Source of the DNA: Sphingobium sp. CCH11-B1 | GTDB taxonomy: Bacteria > Pseudomonadota > Alphaproteobacteria > Sphingomonadales > Sphingomonadaceae | Length of the DNA stretch: 64,000 nucleotides | Assembly: GCF_001556865.1 (NCBI RefSeq) | Contig: NZ_LSJY01000184.1 | Coordinates: 6,444-70,443 of the forward strand | Direction of reading: 5' to 3' | Part shown: positions 49,692 through 56,851 of the stretch, piece by piece | Position numbering within the stretch: the first letter of the stretch is position 1 | Layout: each line of letters begins with the position of its first letter | Translations under genes and position numbers: made by a program | Notes under the pieces: generated by a model | What the model was told of the DNA's origin: nothing | Seen by the model: only the letters and a program-made list of their open reading frames with translations | Databases searched by the model: none

Positions 49692-51577
49692 CCCTGGGGC
49701 CGCTGGTGGGAACCGGGGGCACGCGCTTTTCGGTCTGGTCGCCCGATGCGGCGCAGCTTTGGCTTTGCCTGTTCGGTGCGGGCGACCGCGAAAGCCGCGT
49801 ACCCATGCTGCGCGATGCGGAAGGGGTCTGGCATGTCGAGTTGGCCGGGGCCGGCGTCGGCACGCGCTACGGACTGCGCGCCGACGGCGCCTACGATCCC
49901 GGTGCGGGCCTTTGGTTCGATCCCGACAAGCTGCTGATCGACCCCTATGCCAGGGCGGTCGACCGGCCATTCCTCTACGATCCAATGCTCGCCGCGCGCC
50001 GGGGCCACGGGGCGGACACGGCTCCGCTCATGCCCAAGGGCATGGTGATGCCGGCCCTTCCACCCCTATCGGTCCCGCCGCCTGCTTTTGCGCCAGGCGG
50101 GCTGATCTATGAAGTGCAGGTGCGCGGTTTCACCATGCTGCATCCTCAGGTGCCGCAGGCCCAGCGCGGGACGATTGCGGCACTTGGGCATCCCGCCATC
50201 ATTGCGCATCTCAAGGCGCTGCACGTTTCGGCTGTCGAGCTTATGCCGATCAATGCCTGGATCGACGAGCGGCATCTGGGGCCGCTTGGCCTCACCAATG
50301 CCTGGGGATATAATCCGGTCAGCTGGTTTGCCCTCGACCCCCGCATCGCGCCGGGCGGACTGGCCGAACTGCGCGGTGCGGTGGAGGCGCTGCACGCCGC
50401 AGGGATCGGCGTGATCCTGGACATGGTCTATAATCATGACGGGGAGAGTGACGCCCTTGGCCCCACATTGTCGCTGCGCGGCCTGGATGCGCGGGGATAT
50501 TTTCGTCACGCTGCCGATGGCAGCCTCATCAACGATACGGGGACGGGCAACAGCATCGCCTGCAACGCGCCTGTAGCGCGGCGATTGATTCTCGATTCGC
50601 TGCGTCATTTTGTGCGCGAGGCGGGGGTGGACGGCTTCCGTTTCGATCTCGGCCCCGCTCTCGGGCGGATGGAGGGCGGTTTCGATCCGGCCGCGCCCCT
50701 GCTTCAGGAAATACGGGCCGATCCCACCCTGTCCGACCGGGTGATGATTGCCGAACCCTGGGACATCGGCCCTGGGGGCTATCAGTTGGGGCGGTTCGGC
50801 GACGGCTGGCTCGAATGGAACGACCGCTATCGCGACGACATGCGGCGATTCTGGCGCGGCGACGAAGGGATGCTGGGCGCGTTCGCCACGCGCCTTGCCG
50901 GATCGTCCGACATCTTTTCCGGCGACGTTACGCGCAGCGTCAACTTCCTCGCGGCGCATGACGGGTTCACGCTGGCCGATCTCACCGCCTATCGACATCG
51001 TCACAATGAGGCCAATGGCGAGCAGAATCGCGACGGCCATGGCGAGAATTTCAGCTGGAACAACGGGATCGAGGGTGCAACCGACGATCCGGCCGTCCGG
51101 GACGCCCGCCGCCGGGACATCATGGCGCTGCTCTCGACCCTGTTTCTTTCGCGCGGAACGATCATGATGAGCGCGGGGGACGAATTCGGGCGCACGCAGC
51201 ATGGCAATAACAATGCCTATGCGCAGGACAATGCGATCGGCTGGATCGATTGGGAAGGGCGGGATGCGGCGCTGGAAGCGCATGCCTTCGCGTTGGCCGG
51301 GCTGCGCGCGGAAAGGGCCGAATTGGCGTCCGCCCACTTTTTGACGGATACAGATGTCGAATGGCTGTCGGAGGACGGACACCGCCTGCGGACCGACCAA
51401 TGGGAAGACCCGTCCCGACGCCGCCTTGTGCTGCGCCACCGGAACAGCGGCTTTTCCATCTGCGTCAACGGATCGGATACGCCCTGCCGCTTCCACCTGC
51501 CGGAGAGCGAACAAGACGTCGCCGCACGATCCATTGCGGTGGTGAGCCCTGCTGGATTCGAACCAGCGACCTACTGA
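49688..51577 (+). CDS. glgX: Glycogen debranching enzyme, 3' end overlapping an antisense tRNA gene
   Basis: 629 residues from a GTG overlapping the glgA stop. GlgX hydrolyses alpha-1,6 branches left by the phosphorylase. A CBM48-like N-terminus precedes the GH13 barrel with DGFRFDLGPALGRM, MIAEPWDIGPGGYQLG and FLAAHDGFTLADLTAY as catalytic segments. The C-terminus reads SPAGFEPATY, which is simply the antisense translation of a tRNA 3' half: the last 38 bases run into the tRNA-Lys fragment at 51540-51588. Last host gene before the prophage. Confidence 0.95.
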   Translation: MTLGPLVGTGGTRFSVWSPDAAQLWLCLFGAGDRESRVPMLRDAEGVWHVELAGAGVGTRYGLRADGAYDPGAGLWFDPDKLLIDPYARAVDRPFLYDPMLAARRGHGADTAPLMPKGMVMPALPPLSVPPPAFAPGGLIYEVQVRGFTMLHPQVPQAQRGTIAALGHPAIIAHLKALHVSAVELMPINAWIDERHLGPLGLTNAWGYNPVSWFALDPRIAPGGLAELRGAVEALHAAGIGVILDMVYNHDGESDALGPTLSLRGLDARGYFRHAADGSLINDTGTGNSIACNAPVARRLILDSLRHFVREAGVDGFRFDLGPALGRMEGGFDPAAPLLQEIRADPTLSDRVMIAEPWDIGPGGYQLGRFGDGWLEWNDRYRDDMRRFWRGDEGMLGAFATRLAGSSDIFSGDVTRSVNFLAAHDGFTLADLTAYRHRHNEANGEQNRDGHGENFSWNNGIEGATDDPAVRDARRRDIMALLSTLFLSRGTIMMSAGDEFGRTQHGNNNAYAQDNAIGWIDWEGRDAALEAHAFALAGLRAERAELASAHFLTDTDVEWLSEDGHRLRTDQWEDPSRRRLVLRHRNSGFSICVNGSDTPCRFHLPESEQDVAARSIAVVSPAGFEPATY

Positions 51578-51588
51578 TTAAAAGTCGG
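51540..51588 (-). other. Attachment site: 3' half of tRNA-Lys (anticodon TTT)
   Basis: Read on the minus strand: an anticodon loop CTTTTAA, variable loop, a perfect T-arm (gctgg TTCGAAT ccagc), acceptor strand AGGGCTC, discriminator A and CCA (51540-51542). The D-arm and 5' acceptor strand are absent; the 5' anticodon stem carries a mismatch (accga instead of the expected actga), placing the crossover near 51585. This is the usual signature of integration into the tRNA 3' end. Confidence 0.85.
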
Positions 51589-51678
51589 TAGAAAGTCGTT
51601 TGTTTTCAGTGCCTATTTCCACATGTTACACGTTCTGTTCACGGACGCTACCTCTAAGGCTAGCGGAATTTGTCGAAA

Positions 51679-51717
51679 TGACGGGATTGGCCGGTATCGA
51701 ACCGTTGACCCACTGAT
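51679..51717 (-). other. Degenerate second tRNA 3'-half-like sequence
   Basis: A 39-base stretch aligns without gaps to 51540-51578, identical at 25 of 39 positions by hand count, with a shared ggttcga T-loop core and atcagt at the anticodon-stem end. Its T-stem is only partly paired and the CCA is TCA, so it is not a working tRNA. It may be an old or alternative attachment site or a decayed phage-borne tRNA. Confidence 0.45.
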
Positions 51718-51754
51718 TTTTATACTGGATTGCCAAAGTGACAGGCTGCGACTT

Positions 51755-52087
51755 TTAGCCTTCGTGCGGAAGTGCGGCGGGTCCTGCATCGGGATCTGGA
51801 AGGCGGGGCATGACGCCCTCCGCGAGCTTATCGATGATCACGGGAGCGCTCGCGCCCAGGTAAAAGGCAATCAACGGAGAGCCGGCGTCCATGATCATGG
51901 GCAGGGTCCCAGCCACGAACGGCATCCCGAAGCGTGTCGCAAGGTAAACAGGCTTTTGATAGCGTTTCGGGGTATGTCCATCAAGCTTGGCGCAGGCCCG
52001 CGCCAAGGCAAAGAACTCGACTACCCCGCTTCCGATAACTCCGACCCAATAAGGGGATAGGCCGAGTTCGACGAAAGCTGGGTTCAA
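51755..52087 (-). CDS. Hypothetical prophage membrane protein
   Basis: 110 residues, not a family I can name. The N-terminal part (LSPYWVGVIGSGVVEFFALA) and the middle (LIAFYLGASAPVIIDKLAEG) are moderately hydrophobic, suggesting two membrane segments with a basic loop (TPKRYQKPVYLATRFG) between. The start overlaps the upstream gene's stop (ATGA). It is the gene nearest the attachment site, where lysogeny-expressed cargo often sits. Confidence 0.6.
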   Translation of the reverse strand: MNPAFVELGLSPYWVGVIGSGVVEFFALARACAKLDGHTPKRYQKPVYLATRFGMPFVAGTLPMIMDAGSPLIAFYLGASAPVIIDKLAEGVMPRLPDPDAGPAALPHEG

Positions 52088-52257
52088 CGAATCCCCAAGC
52101 GAAGCAGCGCGGTCACCCGGACAAGGCGACGCTGGACATTATCCACCAGTTTCCGCTTATGGAGAGCATATCCCACAACCGAAGCGATATTTAGCACGAT
52201 AAGAAAAGCGGCGATAAACTTGAACGCAGCGCTCAAGATGCCGATCATCAGGTCCAT
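52084..52257 (-). CDS. Small prophage membrane protein
   Basis: 57 residues from MDLMIGILSAAFKFIAAFLI, chosen because AGGAG sits six bases upstream; two in-frame ATGs lie earlier (MDMDLM). It has one long transmembrane helix (about 3-27) and a basic tail (HKRKLVDNVQRRLVRVTALL). The TGA overlaps the next ATG, so the two small membrane proteins are coproduced. A perfect 8-bp hairpin (52308-52327, loop gaag) lies between it and the HIRAN-like gene. Confidence 0.55.
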   Translation of the reverse strand: MDLMIGILSAAFKFIAAFLIVLNIASVVGYALHKRKLVDNVQRRLVRVTALLRLGIR

Positions 52258-52356
52258 GTCCATCTCCTGCCCCCTTATATATGCACCGGCGCTGAACAAT
52301 CAACGCTCGATAGCGGAAGCGCTATCGGCTGTAAATTGCTGAAGATTTGCCAGCTA

Positions 52357-52755
52357 TCATGGTTGGGTAAAGGATATCTCACAGAAATCATCGACAGGCT
52401 CCGGCACCGGCTGGCCGCGCGGTCGCTCTGGCTTCGGCTGGGGCAGGGCAGGGGCGGTGCCATCCAGCGTCAGGGCGATGACCGCGCCGAAGCTGTCCGG
52501 CCGCTGGAACACGGCGCGCGCGACCGCCACCTGTCCGGCGATGTGGTCGGCATAGGGCGACGAGACATAGCCGATCTGGATGCCGCGTGGCGAATAGACG
52601 CCGACGGCGCGGCCACCGCGCACCTTGTGCCGCTCGCGACGCAGTTCGAGGATTTCACCCGGCCGGCACTTCGCGATCTCCGCCAGGCGAGCCGCGGCGA
52701 GCGGCGTCGAGCGCATCGCGCCTTCGATGGCGATGGATGACGAGCCTTGGAACAT
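52357..52755 (-). CDS. HIRAN-domain-like protein
   Basis: 132 residues. PGEILELRRERHKVRGGRAV followed by GVYSPRGIQIGYVSSPYADH follows the HIRAN pattern (a charged beta strand, then an x-G-x-x-IGY-V/L turn), found in Rad5/HLTF-type proteins binding DNA 3' ends and in many standalone bacterial proteins. The C-terminal 30 residues are Pro-rich and disordered. An in-frame ATG at codon 14 has AAGG nearby and may be the real start. Family assignment is by eye. Confidence 0.55.
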   Translation of the reverse strand: MFQGSSSIAIEGAMRSTPLAAARLAEIAKCRPGEILELRRERHKVRGGRAVGVYSPRGIQIGYVSSPYADHIAGQVAVARAVFQRPDSFGAVIALTLDGTAPALPQPKPERPRGQPVPEPVDDFCEISFTQP

Positions 52756-52761
52756 AGGAAG

Positions 52762-52790
52762 AACATAATTGCAGCCGCAGCGAGTCGCAA
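52762..52790 (-). promoter_or_regulatory. Predicted sigma70 promoter for the HIRAN-like gene
   Basis: On the minus strand, TTGCGA (52785-52790) and TATGTT (52762-52767) are separated by 17 bases. The expected transcript start falls at about 52755, at the first ATG, which would make the message leaderless or favour the downstream ATG at 52716. Confidence 0.5.
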
Positions 52791-52829
52791 CCTTGACCGA
52801 ATCGGGAACGGAGGCGGATCACGACGCCT

Positions 52830-53138
52830 ATGGGCGCAAGAAGACCTGGCATGCTCCCCTCGTGGGTAGCGACCGTACATGAGATGGCTGCGGAGCCATT
52901 TTGCAAGGTCAGGGCCTTCTGCGGCAAGTGCAAGCTGTTCAGGGATGTCGACCTGCAGGCGCTGGCTGCGAAGGTCGGGCCGGATTACAGCTTGATCGAT
53001 CGCAGAAGCCCATGCCGGCTCACCCCCGGATGCGACGGCTGGGTCAAGTTCATGTATCTGTTTGGCGTCTACCGCAACCTCTGGAGCTATGAGCGTGAGG
53101 AAGTGTGGATGGAGCGCGACAAAAGGGCTGCCGAATGA
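52830..53138 (+). CDS. Hypothetical prophage protein with paired cysteines
   Basis: 102 residues. CGKC (C-x2-C) near residue 31 and CRLTPGC (C-x5-C) near 62 could together bind zinc, in a compact domain followed by WVKFMYLFGVYRNLWSYERE. I do not recognise a named family. The ATG has no good ribosome site at usual spacing; a later in-frame ATG (52884) is an alternative. Divergent from the HIRAN-like gene. Confidence 0.55.
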   Translation: MGARRPGMLPSWVATVHEMAAEPFCKVRAFCGKCKLFRDVDLQALAAKVGPDYSLIDRRSPCRLTPGCDGWVKFMYLFGVYRNLWSYEREEVWMERDKRAAE

Positions 53139-53153
53139 TGGCCGTCTATTTTG

Positions 53154-53198
53154 TGTAACTACAAATAACTGTTGACGACATAATTATATGTAGTTACA
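53154..53198 (+). promoter_or_regulatory. Palindromic operator/promoter region of brnTA
   Basis: Perfect 10-bp inverted repeat, tgtaactaca (53154-53163) and tgtagttaca (53189-53198), centred 35 bp apart just before brnT. A -35-like TTGACG (53172-53177) lies between the arms in locally A/T-rich DNA. BrnA-type antitoxins repress their own operon, so this is the likely operator. Confidence 0.65.
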
Positions 53199-53206
53199 AG
53201 AAACGC

Positions 53207-53464
53207 ATGGAAATCAGCTTCGACCCCGCGAAAGACGCCAGCAACACCGCCAAGCATGGCCTGTCGTTTTCGGACTTCGCCGGCTTTGACGCTGAACCCA
53301 CGGTCCTGATCGATGACCGCTATGACTATGGCGAAACCCGCTTCCGGGCATTCGGTCGGATCGATGGCGATGCCCATTGCATCGTCTATACCGAGACGGC
53401 CACCGGCATCCGCCTCATCAGCTTTCGCCGGGCACATGAAAAGGAGATGCGCCGCTATGAGTAA
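53207..53464 (+). CDS. brnT: BrnT family type II toxin (ribonuclease)
   Basis: 85 residues. EISFDPAKDASNTAKHGLSF, YGETRFRAFGRIDG and RLISFRRAHEKEMRRYE are BrnT hallmarks (RelE-like fold, conserved His/Arg). BrnT cleaves RNA and stops growth when BrnA is lost. It overlaps brnA by eight bases, in the usual toxin-first order of this family. Confidence 0.9.
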   Translation: MEISFDPAKDASNTAKHGLSFSDFAGFDAEPTVLIDDRYDYGETRFRAFGRIDGDAHCIVYTETATGIRLISFRRAHEKEMRRYE

Positions 53465-53732
53465 GAGCAAGCCCCCGGTCGGCTATGACGAAAACCCCGA
53501 ATGGACGGATGAGGATTTCGCGAAGGCGAAGCCTGCCGGCGAGGTGCATGCCCCGCAGGTCGCGGCGGCGCTGGTGAAGCGCAAGCCCGGTCGCCCGGTC
53601 GGATCGCTGTCGGCCACCAAGGAACAGGTGACGCTGCGGCTCGACGCGGACGTGCTGGCGAAGTTCCGGGCGACCGGGAAAGGCTGGCAGACGCGGGTGA
53701 ACGATGTCCTTCGGGATGCGCAGATAGGCTAG
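53457..53732 (+). CDS. brnA: BrnA family antitoxin
   Basis: 91 residues. An N-terminal region (DENPEWTDEDFAKAKPA) typical of BrnA wraps the toxin; the C-terminal ribbon-helix-helix is KEQVTLRLDADVLAKFRATG followed by WQTRVNDVLRDA. It neutralises BrnT and, as a DNA-binding protein, likely represses through the upstream palindrome. Between the domains is a basic linker KRKPGRPVGS. Confidence 0.9.
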   Translation: MSKSKPPVGYDENPEWTDEDFAKAKPAGEVHAPQVAAALVKRKPGRPVGSLSATKEQVTLRLDADVLAKFRATGKGWQTRVNDVLRDAQIG

Positions 53733-53774
53733 GACCGGATTGGCAGGAGCATGAGACGGCTGTAATGCGCGCCC

Positions 53775-53812
53775 GACCCTGCCGCACCTTCATCGCGGCG
53801 CGCGGCAGGGTC
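53775..53812. terminator. Hairpin between brnA and the convergent SGNH hydrolase gene
   Basis: Perfect 11-bp stem, gaccctgccgc (53775-53785) and gcggcagggtc (53802-53812), with a 16-base loop, 43 bases past brnA and 12 bases from the SGNH gene stop. No T-run, but the placement fits a shared terminator. Confidence 0.6.
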
Positions 53813-53823
53813 ACCTCAGTCTA

Positions 53824-55389
53824 TTACAATGCCCAGGCGGTGCGAGGATCAGTGGTCGTGCGCACCAGTGGCCGGTCGATCAGCACGGCGAACACGTCGC
53901 CGGCAGTGAAGCCGGATGGACGGAAGTTCGTATAGACGGTGAGATCGAGCGTCGCATAGTCGCCGTCAGCAGGCAGCCGGATCAACGCCGTGAGCCAATG
54001 CTGCCCGCGCGCATCGTCGCTATAGGTCTTCGTGTTGTTGTAGGCGAGGCTGTCGATCTGGCCGGGCTGCACATCGACCCGGACGTCTCCTGCGCCGTTT
54101 TTCAGGGTCGCCTGTAGGAACAAATTGGCCGGTCCCTTCGCGCCGCGCGTATCGACACGCACGGCGACGCGGATCCAACTGTCCGCCGCAGCCTGCGCGG
54201 GCGTCAATGCAAGTTGCGGCATCGTCACCCGCGACTGGTGCCACGGCGTTGCATCGGCAACAGGCGAAATGAGAAGGATCTGTTTGTTCGCCGTGCTCGC
54301 CTGGGTACCTGACTTACCGCATTTTTGCGTGGAGGATGCGGTCCCGCGCGACATATAGACGTTGCAGCCGGTCGCGACGCCGCCCGCCGTGATTTCGCCG
54401 GTCGGGTCGGTGTCCGTTCCCACGGTGAAATTCGTGGTGGTCGCGCCAGTTCGCGTCCCGGTGGTGCCGGGAAGATTGTAGGTCGCTTGCGGCAAAAGGT
54501 TCGACACCGAGGGATCGATGTTGAAGCGCGTCGCGGTGGTGGTCGCCGACGCGATCACGGTCTTGATGAGGTCTCCCACCAGATTTGCGCCGTTGCCGTT
54601 CAGGTGAACCGTGCTGTTGCCGCCTTCCTCAAGGAAGTATTTCGGGTTCGGCTGCACGACGCCCGGCAGGCGCAGTGCGTCGTAAGGATCGACCACGCCC
54701 AAAACGCCGGTGCGGCCTGCCTGCGCCTTGATGTAGGTGTTGACGTCCTGCGTGATTGTGTGCCGAACATCGCCTGCCGCCCAGTTGCGGGGATAGATCG
54801 TCACCGGGATCACATAGACGCCCGCCCGAATGAACGCCGCGATTTCGGCTTCCACCTGCGAGATGACATAAGCGGCAGTCGGCGCGGCGGAGCTGCCGTC
54901 CACGTCGCCGCTATGGATGGTGTTGGTGCCCAGCGAATTGAGGATCACGATCTCGGGCTTGCGGGCAACGGCATAGGGAATGCGCGCAATCATCCCGCCG
55001 CCCGGCAATGGGCTGCCCGTCTGGTTGCGGAAGTGGTCGGCGGCGAGGCCTTGGTTGGCGCCGTTGAAGCCGCGCGCTAGCGGGTCGGCCACGTCGGTCC
55101 ATGTGTCCATGTTGAACCGGGGGTCTTTGCTGAACGCGGCGGTAACAGGCCCCTTATAGGTCGGGCCGGGGTCCGTCGCATTGATACCGCTGATCAGCGC
55201 ATGGTTGAACTGCGACTGGCTGTCGCCGAACATCATGACGCGCGGGAGCGTGAGTGGCAGGGCCGGAAGCGGAACGGATGGAGATTCGATGAACCTGCCA
55301 TCAGGCGATACCGCCGCGACGAATGCGGCGCGAGAATGCGCCTTGCGGGCGGGCGACCCGAACGGGGCGCGGCTATTGGCACGGACCAT
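53824..55389 (-). CDS. SGNH/GDSL hydrolase, prophage tail-associated
   Basis: 521 residues. Block I is VMMFGDSQSQFN (nucleophile S57), an oxyanion-hole stretch is VILNSLGTNTIHSGD, and a late STVHLNGNGANLVG carries the catalytic His. The C-terminal ~230 residues form a beta-rich domain likely for binding or trimerisation. Such enzymes deacetylate surface polysaccharides during adsorption, or modify them in lysogeny; which applies here is unknown. It lies 12 bases after a tiny lipoprotein gene. Confidence 0.75.
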   Translation of the reverse strand: MVRANSRAPFGSPARKAHSRAAFVAAVSPDGRFIESPSVPLPALPLTLPRVMMFGDSQSQFNHALISGINATDPGPTYKGPVTAAFSKDPRFNMDTWTDVADPLARGFNGANQGLAADHFRNQTGSPLPGGGMIARIPYAVARKPEIVILNSLGTNTIHSGDVDGSSAAPTAAYVISQVEAEIAAFIRAGVYVIPVTIYPRNWAAGDVRHTITQDVNTYIKAQAGRTGVLGVVDPYDALRLPGVVQPNPKYFLEEGGNSTVHLNGNGANLVGDLIKTVIASATTTATRFNIDPSVSNLLPQATYNLPGTTGTRTGATTTNFTVGTDTDPTGEITAGGVATGCNVYMSRGTASSTQKCGKSGTQASTANKQILLISPVADATPWHQSRVTMPQLALTPAQAAADSWIRVAVRVDTRGAKGPANLFLQATLKNGAGDVRVDVQPGQIDSLAYNNTKTYSDDARGQHWLTALIRLPADGDYATLDLTVYTNFRPSGFTAGDVFAVLIDRPLVRTTTDPRTAWAL

Positions 55390-55401
55390 GTCTATCTTCC
55401 T

Positions 55402-55545
55402 TCAGTTGAACGTGGCGGGACAGACGCGGTCGAGCGTCTGAAGGGCGAGCGCGGCGGCTGCGCGGACGCGATCAGCGTTGGCGCAATTGACGGCGGGCAT
55501 GGTGGTGCAGCCCGCGAGCAGCAGGAGGGGCAGGAGGCGGATCAT
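55402..55545 (-). CDS. 47-residue prophage lipoprotein
   Basis: MIRLLPLLLLAGCTTMPAVN is a compact signal peptide with a lipobox (LLAGC), cleaved to give a ~36-residue lipoprotein ending QTLDRVCPATFN. The ATG overlaps the stop of the upstream membrane-protein gene (ATGA). Small lipoproteins beside endolysin genes are often outer-membrane spanins (Rz1-like), but I see no coiled-coil inner-membrane partner. Too small for most gene callers. Confidence 0.65.
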   Translation of the reverse strand: MIRLLPLLLLAGCTTMPAVNCANADRVRAAAALALQTLDRVCPATFN

Positions 55546-55778
55546 GTCTTAGGCTCCACAGGGATGGGATCGTTGGCGGGCTGGTCGACCTGCACGGTTC
55601 GGGCGCTGGGAATGCGCAGAATGCCGATGAGGCCGCCCGTGATGGTGCCGAGGCCGAACGCCTCGATCTTGCCGATGATGTCCGGCCGGATCGCGGACAC
55701 GATCAGCGCCAGCGCGAAGATCAGGACCAGAGCGGCGATGGTCGCCAGATAGGCGATGAGGTCGTGACGGTCGCTCAT
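55542..55778 (-). CDS. Small prophage membrane protein of the lysis cassette
   Basis: 78 residues. One clear transmembrane helix (about 8-30, IAYLATIAALVLIFALALIV) is followed by a weaker hydrophobic Gly-rich segment (FGLGTITGGLIGIL) and a Pro-rich hydrophilic tail. Position right after the endolysin, with ATGA overlaps on both sides, suggests a holin, pinholin or inner-membrane spanin part. Which one is not decided by sequence. Confidence 0.6.
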   Translation of the reverse strand: MSDRHDLIAYLATIAALVLIFALALIVSAIRPDIIGKIEAFGLGTITGGLIGILRIPSARTVQVDQPANDPIPVEPKT

Positions 55779-56323
55779 GCCAGCGCGCCGATGCGGCTAG
55801 CGAGCCAGCCCCAGGCGAACGCTTCCTGGCTCGGGTTCTTTTCCGCAATTTCGACGTAGCGTGCCGCCTGCAAGCCATCGATCGCGGCTCGCAGCACATC
55901 GCCTGCCTTCTCGCCGCGCTTGGCCTTGAGCGCGCGCAGGGCTTCCAGCGTCATCGGCCCGATCTGGCCGTCAGCGGTGATGTCGGGATAGTCGACAGCG
56001 CCTCGGTTGCAGACGTTCAGCACCCGCTGGAGGAACTTGGCGGCGACCCCCGGCCCCATGTTGACGCCGGTGTCGAACATCTCATGCGCGATCTGGGGAA
56101 AGATGCCGGCGACCTGATCGAAGCGCGGACCTGTCCAGAAGCGCTGCCGGTAGATCGTCACGGCGGTAACGCGGGTCATCGTGCGCATGTCGGCCTTGAA
56201 CCCGAAAGCGCGCGCGACCTGTTCGGTGATCCCGAAATTGGTGGGACCGCCGCGATCGGCAGGATGGTTGCTATAGCCGCCCTCGCGCCCAATCACGTCA
56301 TCGATCAGCTTGTCGACGTCCAT
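55775..56323 (-). CDS. Endolysin: GH108 lysozyme-like muramidase with peptidoglycan-binding domain
   Basis: 182 residues. REGGYSNHPADRGGPTNFGI is the GH108 active-site motif, with the catalytic glutamate at E14. The C-terminal half (DITADGQIGPMTLEALRALK onward) is the peptidoglycan-binding module seen in this family. No signal peptide, so export depends on a holin. It degrades peptidoglycan at the end of the phage cycle. Confidence 0.92.
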   Translation of the reverse strand: MDVDKLIDDVIGREGGYSNHPADRGGPTNFGITEQVARAFGFKADMRTMTRVTAVTIYRQRFWTGPRFDQVAGIFPQIAHEMFDTGVNMGPGVAAKFLQRVLNVCNRGAVDYPDITADGQIGPMTLEALRALKAKRGEKAGDVLRAAIDGLQAARYVEIAEKNPSQEAFAWGWLASRIGALA

Positions 56324-56337
56324 GTCATTCTCCCATG

Positions 56338-56360
56338 AAAAAGGGCGCTCGAAAGCGCCC
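56338..56360 (-). terminator. Rho-independent terminator before the endolysin gene
   Basis: Seven-bp stem, gggcgct (56343-56349) and agcgccc (56354-56360), with a 4-base loop, followed on the minus strand by TTTTT. It ends the transcript of the tail-region genes upstream, so the endolysin set may have its own promoter or rely on readthrough or antitermination. Confidence 0.85.
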
Positions 56361-56385
56361 GCCTGCCGCAGCGCTGCGCGCCCGG

Positions 56386-56802
56386 TTATTCGCCGCCGAT
56401 CGGCCTCTTTCCTTCAGCAATGTCCTGCAGCGTCCTCTCGGCGCTCAATTCCGTCTGCACCTCTTCGCGGATCATTGCTTTCCGACGCGCGGCTTCATCG
56501 GCCATTATAGCGTCCACGCCCCGCATGAACCGGTCGGTGTAGAGCTTGACGATGCGATCAGCGCCGACCGTCGCTGCCGCCGTAATCAGCGCCGCTCCTT
56601 CGTTATGCACCCCTGCCTGATTAACCAGCCAGTAGGCGATCAACGCCACCATCGGCAGGAGCAGGATGTCCGCCAGCACAAGGACGGGCTTAATCGGCAC
56701 GCCGCGCTTGATCAGCAGCGCATATTTCGCGGCCAGGCCGAAGGTCAGCCCAAGCACGATCCATCCGTATTTGGCGACGGCCGCCTCAATCCACGGCGTC
56801 AT
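56386..56802 (-). CDS. Putative holin / membrane protein (LydA-like)
   Basis: 138 residues from MTPWIEAAVAKYGWIVLGLT, chosen for GGGAGG eight bases upstream. Transmembrane segments are about 13-30 and 43-65, with a further AALITAAATVGADRIVKLYT helix, and the C-terminal third is charged and helical (ARRKAMIREEVQTELSAER). The layout recalls LydA-type holins. Location between tail and lysis genes supports a lysis role, but the match is by eye. Confidence 0.55.
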   Translation of the reverse strand: MTPWIEAAVAKYGWIVLGLTFGLAAKYALLIKRGVPIKPVLVLADILLLPMVALIAYWLVNQAGVHNEGAALITAAATVGADRIVKLYTDRFMRGVDAIMADEAARRKAMIREEVQTELSAERTLQDIAEGKRPIGGE

Positions 56803-56851
56803 CGCTGAGCCTCCCGGTTGCATGTTCATAATGGCGGCCCTCATGTCAGCC

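Noticed and set aside
51623..52060. 145-codon plus-strand frame across the attachment region
   Set aside because: It covers the degenerate tRNA half and runs antisense to the small membrane protein gene; no ribosome site and no recognisable domain.
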